A DNA stretch of 64,000 nt from Curtobacterium sp. Leaf261 (GCF_001422205.1 NZ_LMMJ01000009.1:310001-374000); one strand, 5' to 3'; shown: positions 1 through 8,342, numbered from the stretch's first letter. Made by a program: numbers and translations. The notes: generated by a model from the letters alone, not told the origin.

Positions 1-525
1 GACGACGAGCACGGGCTTCGGGAACCCACCCGGCACGATCGCGGTGAGGGCGATCATGAACACCAGCGACGGGAACCCGAACATCACGTCGATGACCCGG
101 CTCATCCCGCGGTCGTACCAACCGCCGAAGAACCCGGTGGTGACGCCGACGAGCACCCCGATGGCGATCGACATGACGGTGGCGGCGAGCCCGATGCCGA
201 GCGAGGTCCGGGCGCCGTACGTCACGATCGCGAAGAGGTCGCGCCCGGTCAGCGGCTCGACCCCGAACCAGTGCGTGCCGCTGATCCCGCCACCGGTGCC
301 CTTCGGCGCCCCGAAGCCGTTCAGGGTGCCGAGGTGGTAGGTGTACGGGTCCTGGCCGCTCAGTCCGGCGACGAGCGGCGCACCGACGGCGACCACCGCG
401 AACAGCACGATCGCGACGGCACTCGCCACCGCGGCACGGTCGCCGCGCACACGGCGGACGACGGCACGGAACCCGGTCGACCTCGGCGACGACGCGACGG
501 GTCGGTCGATCACGTTCGCGGTCAT
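1..525 (-). CDS. ABC transporter permease, DppC/OppC type (partial, C-terminus outside window)
   Basis: Inner-membrane permease subunit of a peptide/nickel-type importer. The visible 175 residues contain the N-terminal hydrophilic tail, a first membrane helix (about residues 32-50), the extracytoplasmic stretch with GTHWFGVEPLTGRDLF (the OppC-type 'GTD..GRD' region), and the next helices with VTTGFFGGWYD. The ATG at 525 overlaps the TGA of the upstream ATPase gene (ATGA), so the two are probably translationally coupled. The gene runs off the left edge, so length and the second permease cannot be judged. The family call is firm; the substrate is not known. Confidence 0.88.
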   Translation of the reverse strand, partial: MTANVIDRPVASSPRSTGFRAVVRRVRGDRAAVASAVAIVLFAVVAVGAPLVAGLSGQDPYTYHLGTLNGFGAPKGTGGGISGTHWFGVEPLTGRDLFAIVTYGARTSLGIGLAATVMSIAIGVLVGVTTGFFGGWYDRGMSRVIDVMFGFPSLVFMIALTAIVPGGFPKPVLVV

Positions 526-2330
526 GCTGATGCCTCCGGGCGGTCGTCCTGCGCGGTCACCAGCGAGCGCCAGACGCGCCGCCGCTCGGCCTGTCGGACC
601 GGGTCGGCGACGGGTGCGGCCGCGAGCAGCATGCGCGTGTACGGATCGGTCGGCGCGTGCAGCACCTGCTCGGCGGGCCCGCGCTCCACGACGTGGCCGG
701 CGCGGAGCACCACGACCTCGTCGGCGAGCTGTCGGACGACCGCGAGGTCGTGGCTGACGAGCAGGCACGCGAACCCGAACTCCTGCTGCAGTGTCGACAG
801 CAGCTCGAGCACCGTGCGCTGCACCGTGACGTCGAGGGCGCTCGTCGGCTCGTCCGCGATGAGCAGTACCGGTCGGAGCGCGAGGGCCCTCGCGACCGCG
901 ACGCGCTGTCGCTGCCCACCGGAGAGCTGGTGCGGGAACCGCTCGGCGAGCGACGGGTCGAGACGCACCGCTTCGAGGAGCTCCGACACCCTGGCGCTCC
1001 GGGCGTCCTCGTCGAGATCGGTGTGCAGGCGGAGCGGTTCGCCGATGCTCCACCCGACGCTCGCCCGCGGGTTGAGCGACGACGCCGGGTCCTGGAACAC
1101 GTACCCGATGCGGGAGCGGATCGCGCGGAGTCGGCGGCGGCCGGCGTGCCGCAGGTCGGTCCCGGAGACTTCGACGGTCCCGGCGACGACCGGGACGAGG
1201 CCCGCGAGCGCCCGCCCGATGGTCGACTTGCCCGAACCGGACTCGCCGACGAGCCCGAGCACCTGGCCGGCACGGATCTCGAGGTCGATCCCCGACACCG
1301 CGGGACTCCCCCGCCGTCCGGCGTACGAGATGGCGACGTCCGACATCCGGACGACGACGTCGCCGGTCGCGACCGCCTGTGGGTCGGCATCCGACCGGGA
1401 GGCGCGGCCACGGTCCTCCAGTCCGGTCGCGACCACCTGTGGGTCGGCATCCGACCGGGAGGCGCGGCCACGGTCCTCCAGTCCGGGAACCGCGTCCAGG
1501 AGCTCGCGTGTGTACGCCTCGCGCGGCGACGCGAAGAGGTCGGGGGCGCTCCGCGCCTCGACCGCGACGCCCCGGCGCATGACGAGGACGTCGTCGGCGA
1601 CGTCCGCGACCACGCCCATGTCGTGGGTGATGAGGAGCACGGCGACGCCGCGGTCGCGGCACAGGGTCCGCAGCAGGTCGAGGATGCCGGCCTGCACCGT
1701 GACGTCGAGCGCGGTCGTCGGCTCGTCCGCGATGAGCGCGACCGGGTCGTCCGACAGTGCCATCGCGATCATCGCGCGCTGGAGCTGCCCGCCGGAGAGC
1801 TCGTGCGGGAACGCCCGGGCGATCCGCTCGGGGTCGTCGATGCCGGCCGCCGTGAGCAGCTCCGCGGTCCGCGCCGCGACCTGCCTCGTGGGGATGCGGC
1901 CGTGATGGGTCCGCACCGCCTCGCCGATCTGCGCGCCGATGCGGAGGACCGGGTTGAACGACCCCATCGGCTCCTGGAACACGGTGCCGATGCCGGCTCC
2001 ACGGATGCCCCGGAGCGTGTCGTCGTCGGCGCCGACGAGCTCGACCCCGACGGCACTGTCCCCGTCGGCCTTGTCCGCGCCGCCCGTGTCCGCGCCGCGG
2101 CGGAACCGGATGCTCCCGGTGACCGTCGCCGTCGCCGGGAGGAGCCCCAGCACGCTCATCGCGGACACGGACTTGCCGGAGCCGGACTCCCCCACGAGCG
2201 CGAGCACCCGCCCGGGGACCAGGTCGAACGAGACGTCGTCGACCACGGGCTCGGCATCGCCGAACGCCACGACGAGGTTCCTGACCTCGAGGACGGCGGG
2301 CCGGTGACCTCGTTCGTCGTCGCGTTCCAC
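522..2330 (-). CDS. Fused double ATPase of a peptide/nickel-type ABC importer (DppD-DppF fusion)
   Basis: Cytoplasmic ATPase, 602 aa, made of two complete nucleotide-binding halves. Half 1 has Walker A GESGSGKS near residues 47-54, LSGGQ near 178 and Walker B LIADEP near 199. Half 2 repeats the set with GESGSGKS near 362, LSGGQ and LLIADEP. Both halves carry the C-terminal oligopeptide extension typical of DppD/DppF. I chose the GTG at 2330, 26 bases after the binding-protein stop codon, because the first conserved strand (LEVRNLVVAF) follows closely; the frame stays open further upstream but overlaps the binding-protein gene. The linker holds an in-frame 60-bp tandem duplication (residues about 284-323). 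It lies between the binding protein and the permease in one operon. Confidence 0.92.
   Translation of the reverse strand: MERDDERGHRPAVLEVRNLVVAFGDAEPVVDDVSFDLVPGRVLALVGESGSGKSVSAMSVLGLLPATATVTGSIRFRRGADTGGADKADGDSAVGVELVGADDDTLRGIRGAGIGTVFQEPMGSFNPVLRIGAQIGEAVRTHHGRIPTRQVAARTAELLTAAGIDDPERIARAFPHELSGGQLQRAMIAMALSDDPVALIADEPTTALDVTVQAGILDLLRTLCRDRGVAVLLITHDMGVVADVADDVLVMRRGVAVEARSAPDLFASPREAYTRELLDAVPGLEDRGRASRSDADPQVVATGLEDRGRASRSDADPQAVATGDVVVRMSDVAISYAGRRGSPAVSGIDLEIRAGQVLGLVGESGSGKSTIGRALAGLVPVVAGTVEVSGTDLRHAGRRRLRAIRSRIGYVFQDPASSLNPRASVGWSIGEPLRLHTDLDEDARSARVSELLEAVRLDPSLAERFPHQLSGGQRQRVAVARALALRPVLLIADEPTSALDVTVQRTVLELLSTLQQEFGFACLLVSHDLAVVRQLADEVVVLRAGHVVERGPAEQVLHAPTDPYTRMLLAAAPVADPVRQAERRRVWRSLVTAQDDRPEASA
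1363..1486. repeat. 60-bp tandem duplication inside the ATPase linker
   Basis: Two adjacent 60-bp copies differ at one base (1375 G versus 1435 A). On the coding strand each copy starts with CGGACTGGAGG, the core of the dispersed palindrome found elsewhere in this window. It encodes a 20-residue unit beginning GLEDRGRASRSDADPQ, twice in a row. It falls exactly between the two ATPase halves, where extra length should be tolerated. Confidence 0.85.
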
Positions 2331-2356
2331 GGTGTCAGTCTGCCCTGCACCGCCTG

Positions 2357-4024
2357 TCACTTGGCCAGCGAGACCTTGAGGTAGTTCGGGTACGCCGGGA
2401 AGTCGGCGATCCGGAAGTTCTCGACGTTCGAGCCGTGCAGGAAGGACTGCTTGGCGTAGGTGAGGGGCACGACCGGTGCGTCCTGCATGATCCGCTTGTC
2501 GACCTGCGCCCAGAGCGCCTGGGCGTCCGACGTGTCGACGGTCGCCGTGGCCTTCGCGATGAGGGAATCGACGTCCGCGTTGGAGTAGTGCGAGACGTTG
2601 TTGCCACCGCTGCCGATCTGCGACGAGGCGAAGAGCGGCTGGATGTTGGCGTTCGCGCTCGGGAAGTCCGGCTGCCAGCTGTACAGCACGAGGTCGTAGG
2701 AGTCGTCGTTCGTGGCGTCGGTGTAGAACGAGTCGGCGTCCTCGGGCTTCAACGTGACGGTGATGCCCGCGCGCTTCAGACCCTGCTGGATCGCCTGCGC
2801 CTGCGCGAGGTAGGACGGGTCGTTCTGGGTGAGGAGCGTCAGGCTCAGGTCGTCCGCGTGCCCGGCGTCCTCCAGGAGGGACTCGGCCTTCTTCACGTTC
2901 CCGGACGCGGGGGCGTCGTAGAGGTCGTAGGACTTCCGGCCGGCGATCCCCGGGGTGATGAGCGTCGAGGCGTAGGTGCCGGCGAGCGCACCACCGGAGG
3001 CGATCCGGAACGCACGCTTGTCCGTGGCGTACTCGATCGCCTGACGCACCTTGAGGTCCGCGAGCGCACCCTTCTGCGTGTTCATCGCGAGGTAGCTGAG
3101 CGGCCCGGCCTTGCTCGTCGCCACGCGGTCGGCCGCGGACGGGTTCTGGCGGACCTGATTCAGTTCGGCCGCGCCGAGGTACGTCGCGGAGAAGGAGTCC
3201 TTGGCGTCGCCGGAGTCGGCGATGAGCGTCTGCGTGACGGTCGAGGAGTCCTGGCCCTCCTTGAACACGATCTTCGCGGGGCCGGCGGTCCGGACTGCGT
3301 CGGTCTTCGCGCTCCAGTGCTCGTTCCGCACCAGGGTGAGCTGGGAGCCCTGCTGGTTCGACTGCACCTGGTACGGGCCGGACGACACCGGGTCCTTGTC
3401 GTAGGTGTTCGGGTCGCCCTTGCCCTCCGGCACCGGTGCGAACGCCGGCATCGACGCGATCCACGGCCAGTCGCCGTACGCCGCGTTCAGGTGGAAGACG
3501 ATCGTGGAGGCGTCCGGCGTCTCGATGCTGTCGAGCTGCTTGCCGTCGAACGGACCCTGGTACGAGTCGCCGCCGACGAGCAGGGACTTGTGGTAGCTGA
3601 GGCCCCCGGTGAGCGTCGGTGCGAAGGACCGCTCGATGCCGTACTTGATGTCCTTCGTCGTGATGGCGGTGCCGTCCTGGAACTCGACGCCGGACTTCAG
3701 GTGGTACGTCCAGGTCTTCCCGCCGTCGCTCGGCGTCCCGGTGTTCGTCGCGAGGTCCGGGACCACCTTGGCGGCCTTGCCCGGCTGGATCTGCCACGTG
3801 GTGAGACGGCGGACGATGAGCCCGAGCGTCGTCGTCGAGAGGTTCTGGCTCGTCGCCGGGTCGAGGTGCACCGGCGAGGCCGTGGTGAGGATCGAGAGCG
3901 TGCCACCCTTGGCGGTCGCGGCGGAGCTGTCGTCCCCGCTGCTCGATGCCCCGCTGCACCCCGTCAGGGCGAGTGCGAGGGCTGCGGAGGCAGCGACGAC
4001 GGTTGCGATTCTCAGGCGGAGCAT
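2357..4024 (-). CDS. Extracellular solute-binding lipoprotein, family 5 (peptide/nickel type)
   Basis: Lipid-anchored binding protein that feeds the ABC importer encoded downstream. The 555-residue product starts with a lipoprotein signal: basic MLRLR, a hydrophobic run, then lipobox LTGC with the modified Cys at position 23. A Ser/Gly-rich spacer follows, then GGTLSILTTASPVHLDPATS, the usual start of family-5 binding proteins, and a C-terminus ending NYLKVSLAK. Length fits the family. The ATG at 4024 follows AAGGGAACCAC; longer in-frame starts would bury the signal peptide. First gene of the operon binding protein-ATPase-permease. Peptide is the default substrate, not proven. Confidence 0.93.
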   Translation of the reverse strand: MLRLRIATVVAASAALALALTGCSGASSSGDDSSAATAKGGTLSILTTASPVHLDPATSQNLSTTTLGLIVRRLTTWQIQPGKAAKVVPDLATNTGTPSDGGKTWTYHLKSGVEFQDGTAITTKDIKYGIERSFAPTLTGGLSYHKSLLVGGDSYQGPFDGKQLDSIETPDASTIVFHLNAAYGDWPWIASMPAFAPVPEGKGDPNTYDKDPVSSGPYQVQSNQQGSQLTLVRNEHWSAKTDAVRTAGPAKIVFKEGQDSSTVTQTLIADSGDAKDSFSATYLGAAELNQVRQNPSAADRVATSKAGPLSYLAMNTQKGALADLKVRQAIEYATDKRAFRIASGGALAGTYASTLITPGIAGRKSYDLYDAPASGNVKKAESLLEDAGHADDLSLTLLTQNDPSYLAQAQAIQQGLKRAGITVTLKPEDADSFYTDATNDDSYDLVLYSWQPDFPSANANIQPLFASSQIGSGGNNVSHYSNADVDSLIAKATATVDTSDAQALWAQVDKRIMQDAPVVPLTYAKQSFLHGSNVENFRIADFPAYPNYLKVSLAK

Positions 4025-4130
4025 GTGGTTCCCTTGCTGGTTTCCCGGACTTCCGAGCAACCCCATGCTGGCACCGGCTATTCCCGCTGTGCGATTTCCG
4101 TTGCGCCGTGTGTCAGGGCACGATGGCCGG

Positions 4131-5213
4131 GTGGTGGACCGAGGACCGGACGATCCTGCGTCCGCAGGGGGCCGGACGGCGGCAGCGGGTCGCAGCGCGC
4201 CAGCGGGCCGGACGGCACTGCTGCTGCGGTCCGTCGCACTGATCGCACTGCTGGCGTCGACGTGGATCGTGGTGACGCTGTCGCTGGCCGGGGCCGACAC
4301 GGCCGTGGTGTCCGCCGGGCGCAGCGGGTTCACGGTGCTCGGGCTCCTCGCGCTCACGACGTGGTCGTCCGGCTCGGCGCGGGTCGCGGGCCGGACACGC
4401 ATCGGCGCCGGCGTCGGCACCGGCAACGGCACCAACACCGGCACCGGCACCGACACCGACACCGGAACCGGCACCGGCTCCGGTTCGGCCTTGCCACTCC
4501 GTGCGCGGCAGCTCGTGGTGCTCGCCGGCTCGGGGGTGACGCTCTACACGGTGTGCTCCACGGTGGCGATCGCCCTGGCCGGGCCGGTCCTGCCCGCGCT
4601 GGTCATCGCCATGACCCCGGCGGTCGTGCTCCTCGCGGAGAGCCTGATGAACCGGGTCATCCCACCGGTCGTCACCCTGCTCGGGACCGGCGTCGCCATC
4701 GTCGGAGCGCTGCTGTTCGTCGTGCCCCGGCTCGGTGGGACATCCGGCCCCGACGTGGTGCTCGGCACGCTGTTCGCCGTCCTCGCGATGGCCGCGACGG
4801 CGTTCTACGGCATCGCGTTCGCGCGGATGAACCGGGCGTACCGCGGCCCGATGGCGTCACGGATCCTGCCGGTCTTCGCGCTCGGTGCCGTGCCCCTGGT
4901 GCTGTGGGCAGTGGTGTCCGTCTGGTCGGGGGCAGCCGTCACCTGGTCCACCGTGGGCCTCCTCGCGGTGCTCGGCATCGTGATCTACGTGCCGGTGTAC
5001 CTCCTGCAGCACCGCATCCTGCTGACGGCGGGCGCGTCCTACACGGCGCTCCTCGGGCTCGGGGTCCCGCCCCTCGTCGGGCTCGTCTCGGCCGTCACGG
5101 GCCTCGCCACCGTGCCGGTACCGCTCCAGGTCGTCGGGATCGCGGGCACCGTCCTCGGCATGGCGATCGTCATCGGCGGGACGCTCCGGCGCACTTCCGA
5201 CGTCCAGCGCTGA
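4131..5213 (+). CDS. DMT-superfamily (EamA) transporter
   Basis: Polytopic membrane protein of the drug/metabolite transporter superfamily, about 360 aa, with two EamA-like halves of roughly five helices each (for example LLALTTWSSGSARV in half 1 and TLFAVLAMAATAFYGIAFARMN, a typical start of half 2). Probably a small-metabolite exporter; the substrate is unknown. The start is uncertain: GTG codons at 4110, 4131 and 4134 are all in frame, and 4131 has an AGGG 12 bases upstream. A Gly/Thr/Asp low-complexity stretch, encoded by degenerate 6-bp repeats, sits in a loop near residues 92-118. Divergent from the peptide-transporter operon. Confidence 0.8.
   Translation: MVDRGPDDPASAGGRTAAAGRSAPAGRTALLLRSVALIALLASTWIVVTLSLAGADTAVVSAGRSGFTVLGLLALTTWSSGSARVAGRTRIGAGVGTGNGTNTGTGTDTDTGTGTGSGSALPLRARQLVVLAGSGVTLYTVCSTVAIALAGPVLPALVIAMTPAVVLLAESLMNRVIPPVVTLLGTGVAIVGALLFVVPRLGGTSGPDVVLGTLFAVLAMAATAFYGIAFARMNRAYRGPMASRILPVFALGAVPLVLWAVVSVWSGAAVTWSTVGLLAVLGIVIYVPVYLLQHRILLTAGASYTALLGLGVPPLVGLVSAVTGLATVPVPLQVVGIAGTVLGMAIVIGGTLRRTSDVQR
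4402..4488. repeat. Degenerate hexanucleotide repeat tract inside the DMT gene
   Basis: Runs of ACCGGC, ACCGAC and ACCGGA alternate for about 85 bases and are read as a Gly-Thr/Asp-Thr polymer. The tract lies in a hydrophilic loop between predicted helices and stays in frame. Such tracts change length by slippage in steps of two residues. Confidence 0.75.
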
Positions 5214-5235
5214 GCGACGCGGCCATACTGAGCGC

Positions 5236-5781
5236 ATGACCCGTGCGCTGCTCCTCATCGACATCCAGCTCGACTACTTCCCGGGTGGAGCGTTCCCGCT
5301 CGTCGGTCCGGAGCCCGCAGCCGCCGCCGCCAGGACCGTCCTCGACGCGTTCCGTGCCGCCGGTGAGCCGGTCGTGCACGTGTTCCACGTGGCCGCGGAG
5401 GACGACGCGACCTTCTTCGTCGCGGGGACACCCGGTGTGGCGTTCCACCCGGACGTGGAGCCGGTCGCGGGCGAGACCGTGCTCGAGAAGCACGAACCGA
5501 ACAGCTTCATCGGCACCGGGCTGCACGAGCGTCTCACCGCGGACGGTGTGACCGACCTAGTCGTCGTCGGGATGATGAGCAGCATGTGCGTGGACTCGAC
5601 CACCCGTGCGGCCGCGGAGCTCGGGTACACGGTCATGGTCGTCGCCGATGCCTGCGCCGCGCCCGACCTGACCCTCGGCGACGTCACGGTGCCGGGTGCG
5701 ACCGTGCACGCGGCGTTCATGGCGGCCCTCGACGGCAGCTTCGCGACGGTCGTCCCGAGCTCGGTGCTCCTGGCAGCCTGA
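5236..5781 (+). CDS. Isochorismatase-family cysteine hydrolase
   Basis: Small cytosolic hydrolase of 181 aa, the usual length for nicotinamidase/isochorismatase-like proteins. The family triad is visible: Asp9 in LLLIDIQLDYF, Lys85 in LEKHEPNSF and Cys118 in MMSSMCVDST, with the conserved TTRAAAELGY helix after it. The family includes nicotinamidases, isochorismatases and N-carbamoyl hydrolases; the sequence alone does not choose among them. The start ATG at 5236 lies 23 bases after the DMT transporter stop, so the two may be co-transcribed. Nothing in the neighbourhood points to NAD or siderophore metabolism. Confidence 0.9.
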   Translation: MTRALLLIDIQLDYFPGGAFPLVGPEPAAAAARTVLDAFRAAGEPVVHVFHVAAEDDATFFVAGTPGVAFHPDVEPVAGETVLEKHEPNSFIGTGLHERLTADGVTDLVVVGMMSSMCVDSTTRAAAELGYTVMVVADACAAPDLTLGDVTVPGATVHAAFMAALDGSFATVVPSSVLLAA

Positions 5782-5892
5782 CCGGGCGGAGCAGGTACTC
5801 GTCGCACGCCGCAGGCCGTACGCGCACGCGCGAAGGGCCCCGCCGGCGGTCGGCATGACCACAGTCCTGACGCATGGCACCACGTGTCACCG

Positions 5893-5968
5893 GTGGTGCC
5901 ATGCGCCGACAGGGGTGCCACGCGCCGTCGGTGGTGCGATGCGCCGACAGGGGTGCCACGCGCCGTCG
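5893..5968. repeat. Two 38-bp tandem copies built on GGTGCCA.GCGCCG half-units
   Basis: Copies at 5893-5930 and 5931-5968 differ at one base. Each is made of two related half-units (GTGGTGCNATGCGCCGACAG and GGGTGCCACGCGCCGTCG). Similar half-units appear reversed and scattered at 6121-6176 and 8281-8342, so the section is one nested repeat family. There are no spacers, so it is not a CRISPR array. Confidence 0.8.
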
Positions 5969-6011
5969 ATGGTGCGGCACCGAGGAAGCCCACGAGACGG
6001 ACCCGCACCGC

Positions 6012-6176
6012 ACCGGACTGGAGGCGCGGGGCGGCCCGGCACCGTCCCTCCAGTCCGGAACGCGGCCGGCGAGCCAGGCCACCTGCGGTGACACCACCTC
6101 CGGGGCATGGCATCGTCATCGGCGCATGGCACCACCGGCGACAGGTGGTGTCACGCGCCGAGGTTGGTGTGACACC
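6012..6176 (+). repeat. 165-bp dispersed element, copy A
   Basis: Matches 8178-8342 over the same 165 bases with no gap, at roughly nine identical bases in ten by eye. It begins with a palindrome: CCGGACTGGAGG, a GC-rich 22-base loop, then CCTCCAGTCCGG. A second inverted pair follows (GACACCACC / GGTGGTGTC type). Copies A and B are in the same orientation and enclose the dehydrogenase and regulator genes. Confidence 0.85.
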
Positions 6177-6220
6177 TCCCTGGCCTGCCGTCAGGTGACA
6201 CGTCCCTGGCCTGCCGTCAG
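6169..6220. repeat. 26-bp tandem duplication spanning the dehydrogenase stop codon
   Basis: Copies at 6169-6194 and 6195-6220 differ at one base. The right copy contains the TGA (6217-6219 on the minus strand) that ends the dehydrogenase gene; the left copy lies just beyond it. Similar stop-spanning duplications occur at 10523-10594, 20556-20623 and 53763-53852. Confidence 0.8.
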
Positions 6221-7293
6221 GGCGTGAGCGCCACGTAGGCGAGCCCACTCGTCGCCTCGGCACGCGCCAGGACCGCTCCGGGGTCGTCGAGGCCGGCGGT
6301 CGTGACCTCGAGTGCGGACAGGTCGAGCACCCCCGCCTCGACCTGCCGCCAGACCGAGTACACCGTCTCGTTGGACGCCATCCACGAGCCCCGCAGCGTG
6401 ATCCTCCGGTGCATGAGGTCGCCGTACGGGATCGGCAGCGTCTGCCGGACTCCCCCGACGAGCACCAGGGTGCCGTCCGTCCGCAGCGCGTCGTAGCCGG
6501 CCATGGTGAGGTCGGCGGTCGGTGCCGGTCCGAGCGCGTCGATGGCGACGTCGGCCTCGCCCCCGAGCGCCTCGACGACCGCTGCGGCGTCCTCGGTCCG
6601 ATCACCGACGGACCGGACGGGGACGACCCGCGGGTCGAGGGCGGCGAGCCGATCGAGGCTCGCGCGGTTCCGGCCGATCGCTGCGATCCGTCCGGCACCC
6701 CGGGCGAGCGCGAGGAGCACCGTCGCGCCACCGAGCTGGCCGGACGCCCCGGTCACGGCGAGCCGATCGCCGGGAGCGAGGCCGCTGCGCTCGACGGCAC
6801 CGGCAGCGATCGCCAGCCAGGGCAGGAACGCGAGCCGTGCCGTGTCGCCGTGGTGTTCGGCGCCCGGCAGCGCGACGAGCGTCGACCCCGGCATGAGCGC
6901 CCGTTCCGCGAAGGTCCCGGTCCGCCACACCCGACGCATCCCGTCGGTGGCCGCCGAGGGGATGCCGCGGCCACCGATGCCGGTCCACCCGAGCAGCACC
7001 TCCTCCGGCTCGGCGACTCGACCCGTCCCGAGGAACCCGGTGCTCACCACGACGTCGCCAGGCCGGACGGAGTGCACGTCGTCGGCGACGGACTCCACCC
7101 GGCCGATTCCGCCGACACCCAGCACGGTCGGGGTCGCGATCCCGCCGCGGCCACCGGTGGTGAGCACGCGCGTGTAGGCGGGCACCTGGACGGCCAACAT
7201 GCGGAGCACCGCGCCACCGCCCCGGAGCTCGGGGTCGGGCACCTCCTGGAGCTGGAGTGGGGAACCGGTCGTGTCGAGTGTCCATGCCTTCAT
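6217..7293 (-). CDS. MDR-superfamily dehydrogenase, quinone-reductase-like, no zinc site
   Basis: NAD(P)H-dependent medium-chain reductase of 358 aa. The N-terminal GroES-like half (MKAWTLDTTGSPLQLQEVPDPEL) leads to a Rossmann half with VTGASGQLGGATVLLA near residue 185. The Cys/His ligands of zinc alcohol dehydrogenases are missing, which places it with quinone-oxidoreductase-like members. ATG 7293 fits the family start; an upstream extension is possible but not needed. It is divergent from the XRE/MmyB-type regulator 77 bases away, a common arrangement in which the regulator controls the oxidoreductase. The natural substrate is unknown. Confidence 0.87.
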   Translation of the reverse strand: MKAWTLDTTGSPLQLQEVPDPELRGGGAVLRMLAVQVPAYTRVLTTGGRGGIATPTVLGVGGIGRVESVADDVHSVRPGDVVVSTGFLGTGRVAEPEEVLLGWTGIGGRGIPSAATDGMRRVWRTGTFAERALMPGSTLVALPGAEHHGDTARLAFLPWLAIAAGAVERSGLAPGDRLAVTGASGQLGGATVLLALARGAGRIAAIGRNRASLDRLAALDPRVVPVRSVGDRTEDAAAVVEALGGEADVAIDALGPAPTADLTMAGYDALRTDGTLVLVGGVRQTLPIPYGDLMHRRITLRGSWMASNETVYSVWRQVEAGVLDLSALEVTTAGLDDPGAVLARAEATSGLAYVALTP

Positions 7294-7370
7294 GACCCCA
7301 GTGTCGGACGGAACCACCCTGGTATCCAGAGCCGGTCCATACTGGTACCCGTACTGCCAGGAGGGTCACC

Positions 7371-8159
7371 ATGGGCGACGACACACGCGAGCGACGACAT
7401 GAGCTCGGACTGTTCCTCCGCGCGCGTCGGCAGCGCACCGCACCCGAGGACATCGGGCTCGTCGGCTCCGGACGACGTCGCACGCCGGGCCTCCGCCGCG
7501 AGGAGCTCGCCGCGGCCGCCGGGATCAGCACCACCTGGTACACCTTCCTCGAGCAGGGCCGGGACGTCCGCGCGTCCGACCAGGTGCTCACGGCGATCGC
7601 GAACGCGCTCCGCCTGGACGACGCGGAGCGTGCACACCTCGTCGCGATCTCGACCGACGACCGCGTCGACACGCTGGACTTCGAGTACGTCGCGCCCGAT
7701 GTCGCCGACGTCCCCGACCTGCTCGACCCGAACCCGGCCTACGTCACGGGCAGCAGCTACGACCTCCTCGCAGCCAACCGATCCGCGGTCGAGCTCTTCC
7801 CGGGTGCGTTCGGCGAGCCGCGTCCGAACCTCGCGCGCTGGGTGTTCACCGAGCCGATCGCCCGCGAGGTCCTCGTGGACTGGTCGGACGTCGCGCAGGG
7901 TCTCCTCGCTCGGCTGCGCGCCAATGCCGGACGCCACCCGGGGTCCGCTCGGTTCGCGGCCCTCGAGCGCGAGCTCCGCGGGGCCAGCGCCGAGGCGGAC
8001 GCCTGGTGGGCGCGGTACGACATCGCGGCGAGCAGCCACGGCGTGAAGCGCGTCCGGACCCGGTCCGGCGAGGAGCGGATCCTCACGCACGTGTCGTTCC
8101 AGGTGGCCGACCAGCCGGACCAGGTGCTCACCGTGTACCGCGACGCGGTGCGTCGCTGA
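7371..8159 (+). CDS. XRE-family regulator with MmyB-like ligand-binding domain
   Basis: DNA-binding regulator of 262 aa. Residues about 10-75 form an HTH_XRE domain (LGLFLRARRQR... TPGLRREELAAAAGISTTWYTFLEQGRD). The rest is the MmyB-like ligand-binding domain, with the family features YDLLAANRSAVELFP and HVSFQVADQPDQVLTVY near the end. Actinobacterial relatives often sit divergent from a short-chain or MDR oxidoreductase and are thought to sense a fatty-acid-like or aromatic ligand. Here the divergent dehydrogenase is the likely target, from operators in the 77-bp gap. ATG 7371 follows AGGAGGGTCACC, a strong ribosome-binding site. Confidence 0.92.
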   Translation: MGDDTRERRHELGLFLRARRQRTAPEDIGLVGSGRRRTPGLRREELAAAAGISTTWYTFLEQGRDVRASDQVLTAIANALRLDDAERAHLVAISTDDRVDTLDFEYVAPDVADVPDLLDPNPAYVTGSSYDLLAANRSAVELFPGAFGEPRPNLARWVFTEPIAREVLVDWSDVAQGLLARLRANAGRHPGSARFAALERELRGASAEADAWWARYDIAASSHGVKRVRTRSGEERILTHVSFQVADQPDQVLTVYRDAVRR

Positions 8160-8177
8160 CCCGCGTGCCCGCGACCC

Positions 8178-8342
8178 ACCGGACTGGAGGCGCGGGGCGG
8201 CCTGGTACCGTCCCTCCAGTCCGGAACGCGGCCGGCGGGCCAAGCCACCTGCGACGGCACCAACTCCGGGGCATGGCACCGCCATCGACGCGTGACACCA
8301 CCGGCGACAGGTGGTGTCAAGCGCCGATCGTGGTGCGACACC
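8178..8342 (+). repeat. 165-bp dispersed element, copy B
   Basis: Same length and orientation as copy A at 6012-6176. It starts with the CCGGACTGGAGG...CCTCCAGTCCGG palindrome and ends in TGGTGCGACACC. It fills the gap between the convergent XRE/MmyB-type regulator and SorC-type genes. The palindrome may also act as a terminator-like structure for both genes; no T-run follows it. Confidence 0.85.

Larger units (their letters stand above)
5782..6216. other. 435-bp gap between convergent genes, filled with repeats
   Basis: No coding signal stands out on either strand. From left to right it holds a short unique stretch, a GGTGCCA-rich section with two 38-bp tandem copies (5893-5968), a 165-bp element (6012-6176) that recurs at 8178-8342, and a 26-bp tandem pair running into the 3' end of the dehydrogenase gene. 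Short open frames here arise from repeated GC-rich sequence. Confidence 0.7.

Noticed and set aside
2435..5239. Plus-strand open frame of 934 codons across the binding-protein and DMT genes
   Set aside because: It is the antisense shadow of high-GC genes, full of Arg/Gly/Val runs. The minus-strand lipoprotein and plus-strand DMT gene explain the DNA.
5893..5968. Possible CRISPR repeats of 38 bp
   Set aside because: Only two copies, directly adjacent, with internal half-repeats and no spacers.
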